This document shows positions 8,730 to 17,079 of a stretch of DNA of 64,000 nucleotides, piece after piece; positions within the stretch are counted from its first letter, which is position 1, and each line of letters opens with the position of its first letter. A model generated the notes under the pieces. That model did not search any database. It saw nothing but the letters and a program-made list of their open reading frames with translations, and was not told where the DNA came from. Origin of the DNA: DASXMT01 sp963781305 (lineage in GTDB: Bacteria; Actinomycetota; Acidimicrobiia; Acidimicrobiales; RAAP-2); assembly GCA_963781305.1 (NCBI GenBank), contig CAWAFL010000001.1:558001-622000 (forward strand), given 5' to 3'. A program made the translations under genes and the position numbers.

Positions 8730-10385
8730 ATGATCGTCGAGTTACCAGATTCGTGGGATGAGGTCGTCGACGTCATCGTCGTCGGTTCCGGCGGCGCCGC
8801 CCTGACGGCGGCGACCCTGGCCGCCGACGGAGGGGCCCGGACCCTCGTGGTCGAGAAATCCGACATGATCGGGGGGACGACGGCCGTCTCGGGTGGCGTG
8901 CTGTGGATTCCCCAGAACGCGCACATGGCCGAGGCCGGCCTGGAGGACAATCGCCAGGACGCGCTGGCGTACGTTCGCCACCTGGCCATGGGAGTGGAAC
9001 CCGATCCCGACCTCTTGGAGGTCTTCGTCGACACCGCTCCGGAGGCGCTGGACTATCTGGAGTCGAACACGCCAGTGACCATGACGTCGCTCTCCGTGTT
9101 TCCCGACTACTACTTCCCCTACGACGTACCGGGGAAGAAGCCGGGGGGTCGGTCGGTCGAACCCGTCCCCTACGCGTTCGGCGCCGAGCTGCCGGAGTGG
9201 CGCGACCGCCTCGTGTCCCGGGGGACGCTCATGTCGTTGGGGTCCTACACCACCCTGGCCGAGGACCTCTTCGGCCCGGCCGACCCGGACTTCGAGGCCG
9301 AGCTGGCCCGGCGGGAGGCCGAGGACATCCGGCCCAAGGGCGCGGCCCTCATCGGCATGTTGTGGAAGGGGCTGCTGGCTCGGGACGTCGGCATCCGTCT
9401 GTCCACCCCGGCACGCGAGCTGATCTCAGCCGACGGCGCCGTCGTCGGGGTACGGGCCGAGCACGACGGCCACGACGTGTTCCTCGGAGCCCGCCGGGGC
9501 GTGGTCCTGGCCTGCGGTGGCTTCGAGTGGAACCGGGACATGGTCCGAGACCTCATCGGCTACGACGTCCAACCGCTGTCGCCCCCCAACAACGTTGGTG
9601 ATGGCCTGGTCATGGCCACCGAAGCCGGTGCCGCCCTGGCCAACTTGAACTCCTATTGGGGGACACCGGCCATGTTCGACCCGGCCATCGTCGACCAGGG
9701 TGGGCCCATCCCCCAGTTCGAGGGTGGTCGAGGCATGCCCGGATCGATCATCGTCAACGGGCACGGCCACCGCTTCGCCAACGAAGCGGTGCCCTACAAC
9801 GACTTCCCCAAGGCGTTCGGGTTCTTCGACGCCTCACGGGCCGAGTTCCCCAACCAGGCGCCGGCCTGGATGATCTTCGACCACGAGGCCAAGGAGTCCA
9901 CCCAGATCCTGTCCATCACCCCCGGCCAGCCCGTGCCCGACTGGGTCCACCGGGGCGACACCATCGCCGAGCTGGCCCAGCGCATCGGCGTCGATCCGGC
10001 CACCCTCGAAGCCACCGTGTCCCGCTACAACACCAACGCCGGAAACGGCACCGACCCGGATTTCGATCGCCACCTGTTGGGGTTGATGGCGACCCCGCCC
10101 CTCCGACCCCTCGGTGCTCCTCCCTTCTACGCGCTGGCCGTCTTCCCGGGGACCCTCGGTACCAACGGCGGCCCGCGGGTCACCGCCGATGGTCAGGTCA
10201 TCGCCCGGACCGGGTCACCCATACCCGGGCTCTACGCCGCCGGCAACACGGCGGCCAACGTCTTCGGTTGGGCCTACCCGTCGGGTGGGGCCACCATTGC
10301 CCACGGCGTCACCTTCGGGTACCGGGCCGGCCGTCACGTGGCCGCCCAGGGGTCACGTCCGGCGTTGGCCCTGGCGAGCCGATGA
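8730..10385 (+). CDS. KstD-like FAD-dependent dehydrogenase (FAD_binding_2 family)
   Basis: The 551-residue flavoprotein starts at ATG 8730 behind a run of seven G (GGGGGGGAC). The FAD-binding Rossmann motif is VVGSGGAALTAA at about 16-27, followed by the acidic EKSDMIGGTTAVSGG. The C-terminal FAD loop is GLYAAGNTAANVFG and YPSGGATIAHG. The size and pattern match 3-ketosteroid delta-1-dehydrogenases and related fumarate-reductase-like enzymes, which introduce a C=C next to a carbonyl. I infer a dehydrogenation of a steroid-like or cyclic ketone substrate. It is coupled by an ATGA overlap to the downstream patatin gene. Exact substrate unknown. Confidence 0.85.
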   Translation: MIVELPDSWDEVVDVIVVGSGGAALTAATLAADGGARTLVVEKSDMIGGTTAVSGGVLWIPQNAHMAEAGLEDNRQDALAYVRHLAMGVEPDPDLLEVFVDTAPEALDYLESNTPVTMTSLSVFPDYYFPYDVPGKKPGGRSVEPVPYAFGAELPEWRDRLVSRGTLMSLGSYTTLAEDLFGPADPDFEAELARREAEDIRPKGAALIGMLWKGLLARDVGIRLSTPARELISADGAVVGVRAEHDGHDVFLGARRGVVLACGGFEWNRDMVRDLIGYDVQPLSPPNNVGDGLVMATEAGAALANLNSYWGTPAMFDPAIVDQGGPIPQFEGGRGMPGSIIVNGHGHRFANEAVPYNDFPKAFGFFDASRAEFPNQAPAWMIFDHEAKESTQILSITPGQPVPDWVHRGDTIAELAQRIGVDPATLEATVSRYNTNAGNGTDPDFDRHLLGLMATPPLRPLGAPPFYALAVFPGTLGTNGGPRVTADGQVIARTGSPIPGLYAAGNTAANVFGWAYPSGGATIAHGVTFGYRAGRHVAAQGSRPALALASR

Positions 10386-11224
10386 CCACCCGGGCCCTGG
10401 TCCTCGGCGGCGGCGGGGTGGCCGGGATCGCATGGGAAACGGGGATACTGGCCGGGCTGGCCGACGGCGGGATGGATGTCACCGGAGCGGACCTGGTCGT
10501 CGGAACGTCTGCCGGTTCGACGGTCGCCGCCCAGGTCACCAGCGGTGTCCTCCTCGCCGACTTGTTCGACCGCCTGGTGGTACCGGCCCAAACCTCGGGA
10601 GAGCTGAAGGCGCCGTCCGCCGTGGCCAGCCTGGAGCATTTGTGGATGGACATGGTGGCCAACACCTCCGGTCCCCTCGAGCTTCGGAGAGCCATCGGCG
10701 CCATGGCCCTCGCCACCGACACCGTGCCCGAAGAGGCACGGCTGGAGGTCATCGCCGGACGGCTCCCCCGCCACACCTGGCCCGACCGGCCGGTGCGCAT
10801 CGTGGCCGTCGACGCCCTCACCGGCGACGAGCGGGTCTTCGATGAGGGTGGGGACGTCCCCCTGGTCGACGCGGTGGCGGCCAGCAGCTCGGTGCCTGGC
10901 ATCTGGCCGCCCGTCACCATCGACGGGCGGCGCTATGTCGACGGGGGCATCCGCTCGGTGCTCAACGCCGACCTGGCGGTCGGCCACGACGTGGTGCTGA
11001 TCCTCGCTCCCATCGATGAGCCCCTCCCCGTCGGTCCGGACGTTGCCGCGGGTATGGAGGCACTCGAAGCCCGGGCTCGAATCCAGTTCGTACGACCCGA
11101 CGATGCATCGACCGCGGCCTTCGGCCCCGACCTCCTCGATCTCGCCTCCAGAGAGCCCTCGGCCCGCGCCGGGCGGAGCCAGGGCCGAGGCCTGGCCGAG
11201 TCGGTGCGGGCCTTTTGGAGCTGA
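10382..11224 (+). CDS. Patatin-like phospholipase/esterase
   Basis: The ATG at 10382 overlaps the previous stop, and the protein is 280 residues. All patatin elements are present: the oxyanion glycine loop GGGGVAG near the N-terminus, the nucleophile elbow GTSAGS (Ser near 42), and the catalytic Asp in DGGIRS near 190. No signal peptide or membrane segment is seen, so the enzyme should be cytoplasmic. Patatins hydrolyse acyl esters. Coupling to the KstD-like dehydrogenase suggests a shared substrate, perhaps an acylated alicyclic compound. That link is inference from overlap alone. Confidence 0.88.
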   Translation: MTTRALVLGGGGVAGIAWETGILAGLADGGMDVTGADLVVGTSAGSTVAAQVTSGVLLADLFDRLVVPAQTSGELKAPSAVASLEHLWMDMVANTSGPLELRRAIGAMALATDTVPEEARLEVIAGRLPRHTWPDRPVRIVAVDALTGDERVFDEGGDVPLVDAVAASSSVPGIWPPVTIDGRRYVDGGIRSVLNADLAVGHDVVLILAPIDEPLPVGPDVAAGMEALEARARIQFVRPDDASTAAFGPDLLDLASREPSARAGRSQGRGLAESVRAFWS

Positions 11225-11257
11225 TCGCCCCGTCGCCGCTCGGTGGCCCGCGTCAGG

Positions 11258-12334
11258 TCAGCCGTCGACGTCCGAGATGGCCAACACGGTGCGGGCGATG
11301 GTGCTGTCGGCCATGTCCTGGAAGGCGCGTTCCACATCGTCGATGGGGTAGACGTTGGTCACCATCTCGTCGAGCAACATCTGCCCGGCCCGGTAGAGCT
11401 TGATGTAGGTGGGAATGTCGTGGTGGGGCTGGGCCGAGCCATAGCGACAGCCCATGATGTTCTTGTCCAACCAGAGATCGCGTGACAGGAACGAGACCTC
11501 GGCATCCATGGGCGTGGTCCCGACCAGGACGCAGCTCCCGCCGCCGGCCAACGCCTCGACGGCCACCCGGCTCAAGTCCGATCGACCGACGCACTCGAAT
11601 GACGAGTCCACCCCGTCGGGGCAGACCTGGCGGATGGCATCGCCGCTGTCCTTGCCGTCCATGCCGATGAAGTGGGTGGCCCCGAACTGCCGGGCCAGTG
11701 CCTCTTTGTCCGGGTTCACGTCCACGGCCACGATGGTGGTGGCCCCGGCGATCCGGCTCCCCTGGATGGCATTGAGGCCGATGCCGCCCACGCCCAGTAC
11801 CACCGCGCTCGAGCCCCGCTCGACCTTGGCCCGGTTCAAGGCGGCGCCGGCGCCGGTGAGGACCGCGCAACCCAGCAAGGAGGCGACTCGCAGGGGCACG
11901 TCGTCGTCGATGCGGACGGCCTGGTTCTCATGGACGACGGTGTACTCGCTGAACACGCCGGCCTTGGCGAAGGTGTAGGCCGGCTCGCCCTTGTAGGTGA
12001 AGGGCTGGCTGAGCCCGCCCAGCGACGAGCGGCAGTGGGTCGGTCGTCCCCGGTCGCACTGATCGCAGGCCCCGCAGTAGCTGAGGGTATGCAGGACCAC
12101 GTGATCTCCGACGGACACCTTGGTGACCGCTGAGCCCACTGCCTCCACCACCCCCGCGCCCTCGTGACCCAGCACGACCGGGGGTGGGAAGGCGATCGTG
12201 CCGTTGACCACGCTGTAGTCGCTGTGGCAGACCCCGGCGTAGGCGACGTGCACCAGGACCTCGCTCGGCTCGGGCCGGCGCACCTCCAGGTCGTCGGTGA
12301 CGTCGATGAACCCGTTCCACACGATGCCCTTCAT
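11258..12334 (-). CDS. Zinc-dependent medium-chain alcohol dehydrogenase
   Basis: The 358-residue MDR starts at ATG 12334 with GAGGGAGAA upstream. Catalytic zinc ligands appear in GVCHSDYS and GHEGAG, with the third Cys in GCAVLTG. The structural zinc site is CGACDQCDRGRPTHC with the classical spacing. The NAD-binding loop is GVGGIGLNAI. It most resembles the class III/AdhD-type dehydrogenases of actinomycetes, which oxidise primary alcohols or thiol adducts with NAD. It lies 46 bp downstream of the co-directional LLM gene (12381-13520), so the two may be co-transcribed. Confidence 0.9.
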   Translation of the reverse strand: MKGIVWNGFIDVTDDLEVRRPEPSEVLVHVAYAGVCHSDYSVVNGTIAFPPPVVLGHEGAGVVEAVGSAVTKVSVGDHVVLHTLSYCGACDQCDRGRPTHCRSSLGGLSQPFTYKGEPAYTFAKAGVFSEYTVVHENQAVRIDDDVPLRVASLLGCAVLTGAGAALNRAKVERGSSAVVLGVGGIGLNAIQGSRIAGATTIVAVDVNPDKEALARQFGATHFIGMDGKDSGDAIRQVCPDGVDSSFECVGRSDLSRVAVEALAGGGSCVLVGTTPMDAEVSFLSRDLWLDKNIMGCRYGSAQPHHDIPTYIKLYRAGQMLLDEMVTNVYPIDDVERAFQDMADSTIARTVLAISDVDG

Positions 12335-12380
12335 CAGCCTGTTCTCCCTCGGTTGTCGGTGATCGTGGCCTGGCCAGCGC

Positions 12381-13520
12381 TCAGCCCACGGGCTCGGGCG
12401 AGAGCTCGTGGAGGGCGGGCAGCACTTCCTTGGCGATCAAGCGCATGGTCTTCTCCCCGGCGTCGGCGGGCATGCCGCCAAAGCGCGGATGGAGGATGAT
12501 CTCGTCGCAATTGGTGCCGCCCATGAGCTTTTTGATCCGCTCGATGCACTGGTCGGGCGTTCCCCACATGTGATCGGCAATCAGGTAGTTGGACTCCTCG
12601 ATGGACTGGGACTCGCGCACCCGCGCCGCCCGTTCGGCGTAATGGGAGAAGCTGGCCAGGCTGTCGAAATGGGTTCCGAAGAACTCGTAGTGACGGTAGG
12701 CCGACTCCACGTAGCTGGTGAGGTAGCGCTCGGCGTACTCCTTGGCCTCCGCCTCGGTCTCGGCGCAGTAGGCCCACACCACGATGGTCGGGGACGACGG
12801 CTCGTAGCCGTTGGCGGCCCGTATGGTCGAGTACTCCTCGAGCTCGGCCCCGTACTCCTCCATGGGCTTTTGGGGGATGACGAAGGCCTTCAGCCCGTTG
12901 GCGGCGGCGATGGCCACCGACGCCGGGCTTCCCCACGCGCAGGCCATGTTGTCGATGATCTTCTGCCCGTTGCGGCATCGCGGACGCATCTCGGTCTCGG
13001 GGATGGTGAAGATCTCCCCCTGGTAGGAGAAGCGGTCGGAGGTGAGGGCCAGCTTCATGATGTCGAGCACCTCTTGGAAGCGCGGTCGGGACTCCTCCAT
13101 GTCGATGCCCAACGAGCCGTACTCCCGTCGTCCGATGCCTCGGCCGACGCCCAACTTCAAGGCGCGGTCCTCGCCCATCACCTCTTGGAGAAAGGCCACC
13201 TGTTCGGCCAGGCGCAGGGGTTGGTGCCAGGGAAGGACGGTGACCATGGTGCCCAGGTCGATGCGCGAGGTTCGGCCGGCCATGTAGGTCAGGAACTGGA
13301 GTGGGTTCGGGGCCATCTGGTACGGCGTGACGTGGTGCTCGACCGACCACAGGCTGTCGTACCCGAGCTCCTCGGTGAGGTCGGCCATGGCCAGGTCCTC
13401 TTGGAGGATGTCCCAGTCGGGCGTGGCCGGCGCTGCTGGCACGTCCTCATGGCGCTCGGACGCCTCGAACCGATCCCAATCATCGGTATTGGAAAAGTGC
13501 ATACCGATTCCTACGCGCAT
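12381..13520 (-). CDS. LLM class flavin-dependent oxidoreductase (379 residues)
   Basis: I place the start at ATG 13520 (MRVGIGMHF) because TAGGAG stands 7 bases upstream; an ATG 63 bases further 5' has no such site. At 379 residues it belongs to the longer luciferase-like monooxygenases. Landmarks are SVEHHVTPYQMAPNP after strand 2, TMVTVLPWHQPLRLAEQ, and the flavin segment LGVGRGIGRREYG. These are hallmarks of FMN/FMNH2-dependent alkanal-type monooxygenases that use a reductase partner, which is not visible here. It is probably co-transcribed with the downstream alcohol dehydrogenase, consistent with oxidation of an alkane- or ketone-like substrate followed by alcohol oxidation (inference). 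Confidence 0.87.
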   Translation of the reverse strand: MRVGIGMHFSNTDDWDRFEASERHEDVPAAPATPDWDILQEDLAMADLTEELGYDSLWSVEHHVTPYQMAPNPLQFLTYMAGRTSRIDLGTMVTVLPWHQPLRLAEQVAFLQEVMGEDRALKLGVGRGIGRREYGSLGIDMEESRPRFQEVLDIMKLALTSDRFSYQGEIFTIPETEMRPRCRNGQKIIDNMACAWGSPASVAIAAANGLKAFVIPQKPMEEYGAELEEYSTIRAANGYEPSSPTIVVWAYCAETEAEAKEYAERYLTSYVESAYRHYEFFGTHFDSLASFSHYAERAARVRESQSIEESNYLIADHMWGTPDQCIERIKKLMGGTNCDEIILHPRFGGMPADAGEKTMRLIAKEVLPALHELSPEPVG

Positions 13521-13672
13521 GGCAACTCCTACTGCTAGAGGTGATTCGGTGGTGGCCCAAGAGCCGATTGTCAGGTTATCCATAGTTGGAGGGGATGGGT
13601 CCTGGGCAATTCGGGCGTGGATTGGGCGTCCAGCTCAGATAATCACAAGCTGACGGTCATGACTCGTCGGCC

Positions 13673-14542
13673 TCACAGATGGGTGAGGAACCAGTCCCGG
13701 GCCGCCCCGCTCGTGGTCTCGAAGGCCTCGCTGTAGACGGCGTAATGGTCCCCGTCCACGGTGACCAGGGCCTTGGGCTCGAGTGCCCGGTTGTAGGCGC
13801 TCAGACCGTCGGCCGAAGGGGTCATGGTGTCCCCGGTGGGAATGACCATCAGCAGGGGCGTCGGGCTGATGCGTTCGATGAAGGCGGCCGGCTCGTACTC
13901 GGCATAGAGCTCCCACGATCGGAGGGTGATCTCGTTCTTCCAGTTCTCGACGTACTCGGGGGGCAGCGACTTGATGAACCGGACCGAGTCGCTGTCGTCG
14001 GCGAACGCTTGCACCGTGACGGGCGCCTCCCCCCGTTGGCGAGCAAGGCGGTCCTCGGCGAAGCGCCGGTAGAGGTCGACGACGGCAGCGGGTGAGTTGC
14101 GGGCGATGGTGTTGTCGCGGCCGCTGATGGTCATGGCCTGGGACACCACGCACTTGACCCGGCGGTCGCTGGCGGCCACGGCGAGCACGTGACCGCCCGA
14201 GTAGCTCGTTCCCCAGATGCCGATGCGTTCGGCATCCACGTCGGGGTGTCCGGCCAGGAAGGTGATGGCGTCTTTGTATCCGCGCTGTTGCTTGATGGGG
14301 TCGAGCTCCTGGCGCGGCGTCCCGTCGCTGGTCCCGCAATTGATGTGGTCATAGTTGAGAACCACGAAACCGGCGTCGGCAAAGACCTGAGGGTAATTGT
14401 GATGGAGGAACACCTCCTTCACCCCGCCGAATCCCCCGGCCACCACGATGGCGGGATGGGGTCCCTCGCCGGCGGGCACGGTGAGCCAACCCCGGAGGGT
14501 GGCGCCTTCGGATGGGAACTCGACATCGTGGGGCACAGGCAT
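13673..14542 (-). CDS. Alpha/beta hydrolase (dienelactone-hydrolase / acyl-esterase like)
   Basis: The nucleophile elbow is GTSYSGG, the likely acid lies in PTGDTMTP, and the catalytic His in DGDHYAVYS. The N-terminal part (EGATLRGWLTVP, then VVAGGFGG) matches proteins annotated as UilS or acetylxylan-esterase-like hydrolases. The start is not certain. The ATG at 14542 has AAAGGA immediately adjacent. A GTG two codons later is better spaced from that site, and an ATG at 14575 is also possible. With the 14542 start it is 289 residues, cytoplasmic. It is divergent from the SnoaL-like gene at 14622. Substrate unknown. Confidence 0.83.
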   Translation of the reverse strand: MPVPHDVEFPSEGATLRGWLTVPAGEGPHPAIVVAGGFGGVKEVFLHHNYPQVFADAGFVVLNYDHINCGTSDGTPRQELDPIKQQRGYKDAITFLAGHPDVDAERIGIWGTSYSGGHVLAVAASDRRVKCVVSQAMTISGRDNTIARNSPAAVVDLYRRFAEDRLARQRGEAPVTVQAFADDSDSVRFIKSLPPEYVENWKNEITLRSWELYAEYEPAAFIERISPTPLLMVIPTGDTMTPSADGLSAYNRALEPKALVTVDGDHYAVYSEAFETTSGAARDWFLTHL

Positions 14543-14621
14543 TCCTTTCCGTTTGCGTTCGTCTCGAGAGGGCATCGTCCTCGGGGCTACGCGATCATGT
14601 CCAAGCGAACAGAGGAGGACA

Positions 14622-15047
14622 ATGGACATGGAACCATGGGAGACGGCGGCGCGCGAGGAGATCCGAGAGCTGGTGGCCCGGTACACCCACTTTGGGGACG
14701 GGGGCAGGATCGACGATCTGGTGACCCTCTTCGAGCCCGATGCCGTCTTCGAGACCGACGACTCCCCCGAGCCCCTGCACGGCCGCGCCGCCATCGCCGG
14801 ATTGCTGGGAGGCCTGGCCACCGATCATGGCGGCGAGCCGGGTCAGACCTACATGCGCCACAACGTGACCAACCTCACCATCCAATTCGAGAGCCAGTGG
14901 GTGGCCACCGGCGCGGCCTACTGGTTCGTGATCAGCGACAACGGGCTGTGGCGCTGGGGCCGTTATCGCGATACCTACCGGCGAGAGGGCACCGGGCCGT
15001 GGCTGTTCGCCCGCCGACGGGTACGGGCCGACCCCCAGAACACCTGA
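14622..15047 (+). CDS. SnoaL/NTF2-like protein
   Basis: A small alpha+beta-barrel protein of 141 residues. The segments IRELVARYTHFGDGG, DLVTLFEPDAVFET and the LHGRAAIAG motif are typical of the NTF2-like polyketide-cyclase/dehydratase fold. AGGAGG at 14613-14618 lies only 3 bases before ATG 14622 and 9 bases before the second ATG at 14628, so either could be the real start. Members act as isomerases, dehydratases or cyclases on hydrophobic substrates, or only bind ligand. The catalytic type cannot be told from the sequence. Divergent from the alpha/beta hydrolase. Confidence 0.75.
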   Translation: MDMEPWETAAREEIRELVARYTHFGDGGRIDDLVTLFEPDAVFETDDSPEPLHGRAAIAGLLGGLATDHGGEPGQTYMRHNVTNLTIQFESQWVATGAAYWFVISDNGLWRWGRYRDTYRREGTGPWLFARRRVRADPQNT

Positions 15048-15089
15048 TCGGCGCAGGGGCGGACCACCGGGGGCATCCGATGGCGCCAT

Positions 15090-15503
15090 CTACCCGGCGG
15101 TGGCGATGCGCTCGCTGAACCGCCAGCCTTCGGAGGTGCGGACGAAGGCGTCGGCATACGAGCCGATGGCCAAGAGGGTTGGCGTCGTGGTCGTCTGTGC
15201 GAAGTACTGCCACGACGATTGGGCGGCGGCACGGTCGCCTTCCACCGATACCGACACCATGGAGACGACATGCCGGGTGTTGGCTCCCGGTCCGGTGAGA
15301 CCACCGGCTCGGCGCTCTCGAGCCGAGTCCATCACGTTGTCGCGACCCCTCACCACGTCACTTCCGGGCATCTGCCAGCTGGCGTCGGCGGCGATGAGAT
15401 CGGAGTACTCGGAGACGTCACCCTCGTCGGTCACCCTCGCCATTCGCACGATGAGCTGGCCGATCTCGTCGGCGTCCACGAGCAACCTCGTGTTCGGGTC
15501 CAC
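15090..15503 (-). CDS. SnoaL/NTF2-like protein at the end of the Liv operon
   Basis: A 137-residue NTF2-fold protein starting at GTG 15503, with GGGAGCGG upstream. Visible family features are RMARVTDEGDVSEYSDL, ADASWQMPG, and the C-terminal YADAFVRTSEGWRFSERI. Its start lies 14 bp after the stop of the livF-like gene and on the same strand, so it looks like the last cistron of the importer operon. That position suggests it binds or transforms the imported compound (inference). No catalytic residues are assigned. Confidence 0.75.
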   Translation of the reverse strand: MDPNTRLLVDADEIGQLIVRMARVTDEGDVSEYSDLIAADASWQMPGSDVVRGRDNVMDSARERRAGGLTGPGANTRHVVSMVSVSVEGDRAAAQSSWQYFAQTTTTPTLLAIGSYADAFVRTSEGWRFSERIATAG

Positions 15504-15517
15504 GGGTTGACCGCTCC

Positions 15518-16282
15518 CTAGTCCTGGTTGGCCGACAACGTCTGACCGGCGTCGGCATGGTCTTGCCCTTGGTACAAGCTCTCCAGTTGTTCGATGCTCG
15601 TCTCCGATGCGGAACCTCGGTATACCGCCACACCTCTGGACAGAACGAGCAGGATGTCGGCGATGCCGTACGCTCGCTCGAGGTACTGCTCGATGAGCAC
15701 GAACGTGGTGCGCCCTTTGGACTCGCTCAAGGTGTGGAAGAGACTCTCGACGATGGCCGGGGCGAGACCGTGCGACAGCTCGTCGATGATGGCGTACGGC
15801 GGCTGGGTGATGAGGATGCGGGCCAGCGAGAGCATTTGCTGCTCGCCCCCCGACAACATTCCCGCTCGGGTGTTCCGGCGAGCGGCCAGGAACTCGAAGA
15901 AGCCAGCCGCCTTCTCGACGATCTCCGCCTTGCCTCGCCGGGACAGCCCCTTCGTGCCCAGGCACAGGTTCTCCGAGACGGTAAGGGAGGGGAATACGGC
16001 CCCGCCCTCGGGAATGTAGGCGACTCCCCGTCGGGCCCTCCGGAAGAGCGGCTCGGTCCCGACGTCCACGTCGTCGAGAAAGACCTTGCCGCTGGCGACG
16101 GGGAGGGCCCCGGCCACGGTGGCACCAAACGTGGACTTTCCCGCTCCGTTGGGCCCGAGCACGCAACAGACCTGGCCCGGCTGTATCGAAACGTCAATGC
16201 CGTGCAGAGCAGAGAGGGCACCATAGGAGTAGGAAAGGTCGCGGATGGCGATGCTGCCCTGGCCCTCCTGGTGGGCCATCAT
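15518..16282 (-). CDS. livF: Branched-chain-type ABC importer ATPase, LivF-like
   Basis: The 254-residue ATPase has Walker A GPNGAGKST, signature LSGGEQQMLSLAR and Walker B with catalytic Glu (YAIIDELSHGLAP). The short form without a C-terminal extension and the EQYLERAYGIAD segment fit LivF of the HAAT family. It powers uptake with the LivG partner. Its start overlaps the livG-like stop by 4 bp. In actinomycetes these HAAT importers often carry amides, aromatic acids or other catabolic substrates rather than amino acids, so the symbol reflects family, not proven substrate. Confidence 0.9.
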   Translation of the reverse strand: MMAHQEGQGSIAIRDLSYSYGALSALHGIDVSIQPGQVCCVLGPNGAGKSTFGATVAGALPVASGKVFLDDVDVGTEPLFRRARRGVAYIPEGGAVFPSLTVSENLCLGTKGLSRRGKAEIVEKAAGFFEFLAARRNTRAGMLSGGEQQMLSLARILITQPPYAIIDELSHGLAPAIVESLFHTLSESKGRTTFVLIEQYLERAYGIADILLVLSRGVAVYRGSASETSIEQLESLYQGQDHADAGQTLSANQD

Positions 16283-17079
16283 CCGACGGCCTCCTCGAGC
16301 CCGAAGTACGCGCGCCGTACGTTGGCGTCCTGGAGAACGCTCTGGGTCTGGCCGTCGGCGATCAACTCGCCGAAGTCGAGTACGGCCAAGCGATCAGCCA
16401 GGCGGGTGACGATACCGACGTCGTGCTCGACCAGGACGATACCCGGGCCAGACGTGGCCCTCAGTTCCAAGAGAAGGTCGGCCAGGTCATCTCGCTCCGT
16501 CGCTCCCAGGCCGGAGAACGGCTCATCGAGCAGCAGTACCACCGGTCGAGTGGCCAGGGCCATGGCCAGTTCGACCAACCGCGCTTGGCCGAGGGGGAGG
16601 GTTCCGACATCGGCCTCGGCCAACCGGGCAATCCCCACTTGACGGAGGAAGCTGGTCGCATCGAGCTCGACCGTCTCGGGTGTGCGAGATCGACTTCGAA
16701 TCGTCCACAGGCCCCTGGAGACGTCCAAGGCGAGCTGCACGTGTTCCCTCACGGTCAGATCCGAGAACAGGGTGACCCTCTGAAAGGTCCGGGCCAAACC
16801 CAGGCTCGCCCGCTTGTGCACCGAGGAGTGCGTGCTCTCTCGGCCACCCACGACGACCCGCCCCTGGCTCGGACGGAGCAATCCCGACATCACGTTCAGC
16901 AGCGTCGTCTTCCCGGCGCCGTTGGGACCGATGACTCCGACGATCTCACCCGGGCTCACGCGAACGCTCACGTCGCTCAGGGCCTGCAGGCCCCCGAAAC
17001 GCATCGACACGTGGTCCACGTCCAAGACGAGGGGCGCATCAGCGGCTTCCACCGCAACTGCAATCACCGTTTCGCTCAT
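16279..17079 (-). CDS. livG: Branched-chain-type ABC importer ATPase, LivG-like
   Basis: The 266-residue ATPase has Walker A GPNGAGKTT. The signature is the variant LPLGQARLVELAMAL in place of LSxGQ, and Walker B is VVLLLDEPFSGLG. The family-typical FQRVTLFSDLTVREHVQLAL Q-loop region and the C-terminal DFGELIADGQTQSVL are present. It overlaps its neighbours by 4 bp on both sides, so the operon livHM-livG-livF is tightly coupled. It is the cytoplasmic energising subunit. Confidence 0.9.
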   Translation of the reverse strand: MSETVIAVAVEAADAPLVLDVDHVSMRFGGLQALSDVSVRVSPGEIVGVIGPNGAGKTTLLNVMSGLLRPSQGRVVVGGRESTHSSVHKRASLGLARTFQRVTLFSDLTVREHVQLALDVSRGLWTIRSRSRTPETVELDATSFLRQVGIARLAEADVGTLPLGQARLVELAMALATRPVVLLLDEPFSGLGATERDDLADLLLELRATSGPGIVLVEHDVGIVTRLADRLAVLDFGELIADGQTQSVLQDANVRRAYFGLEEAVG

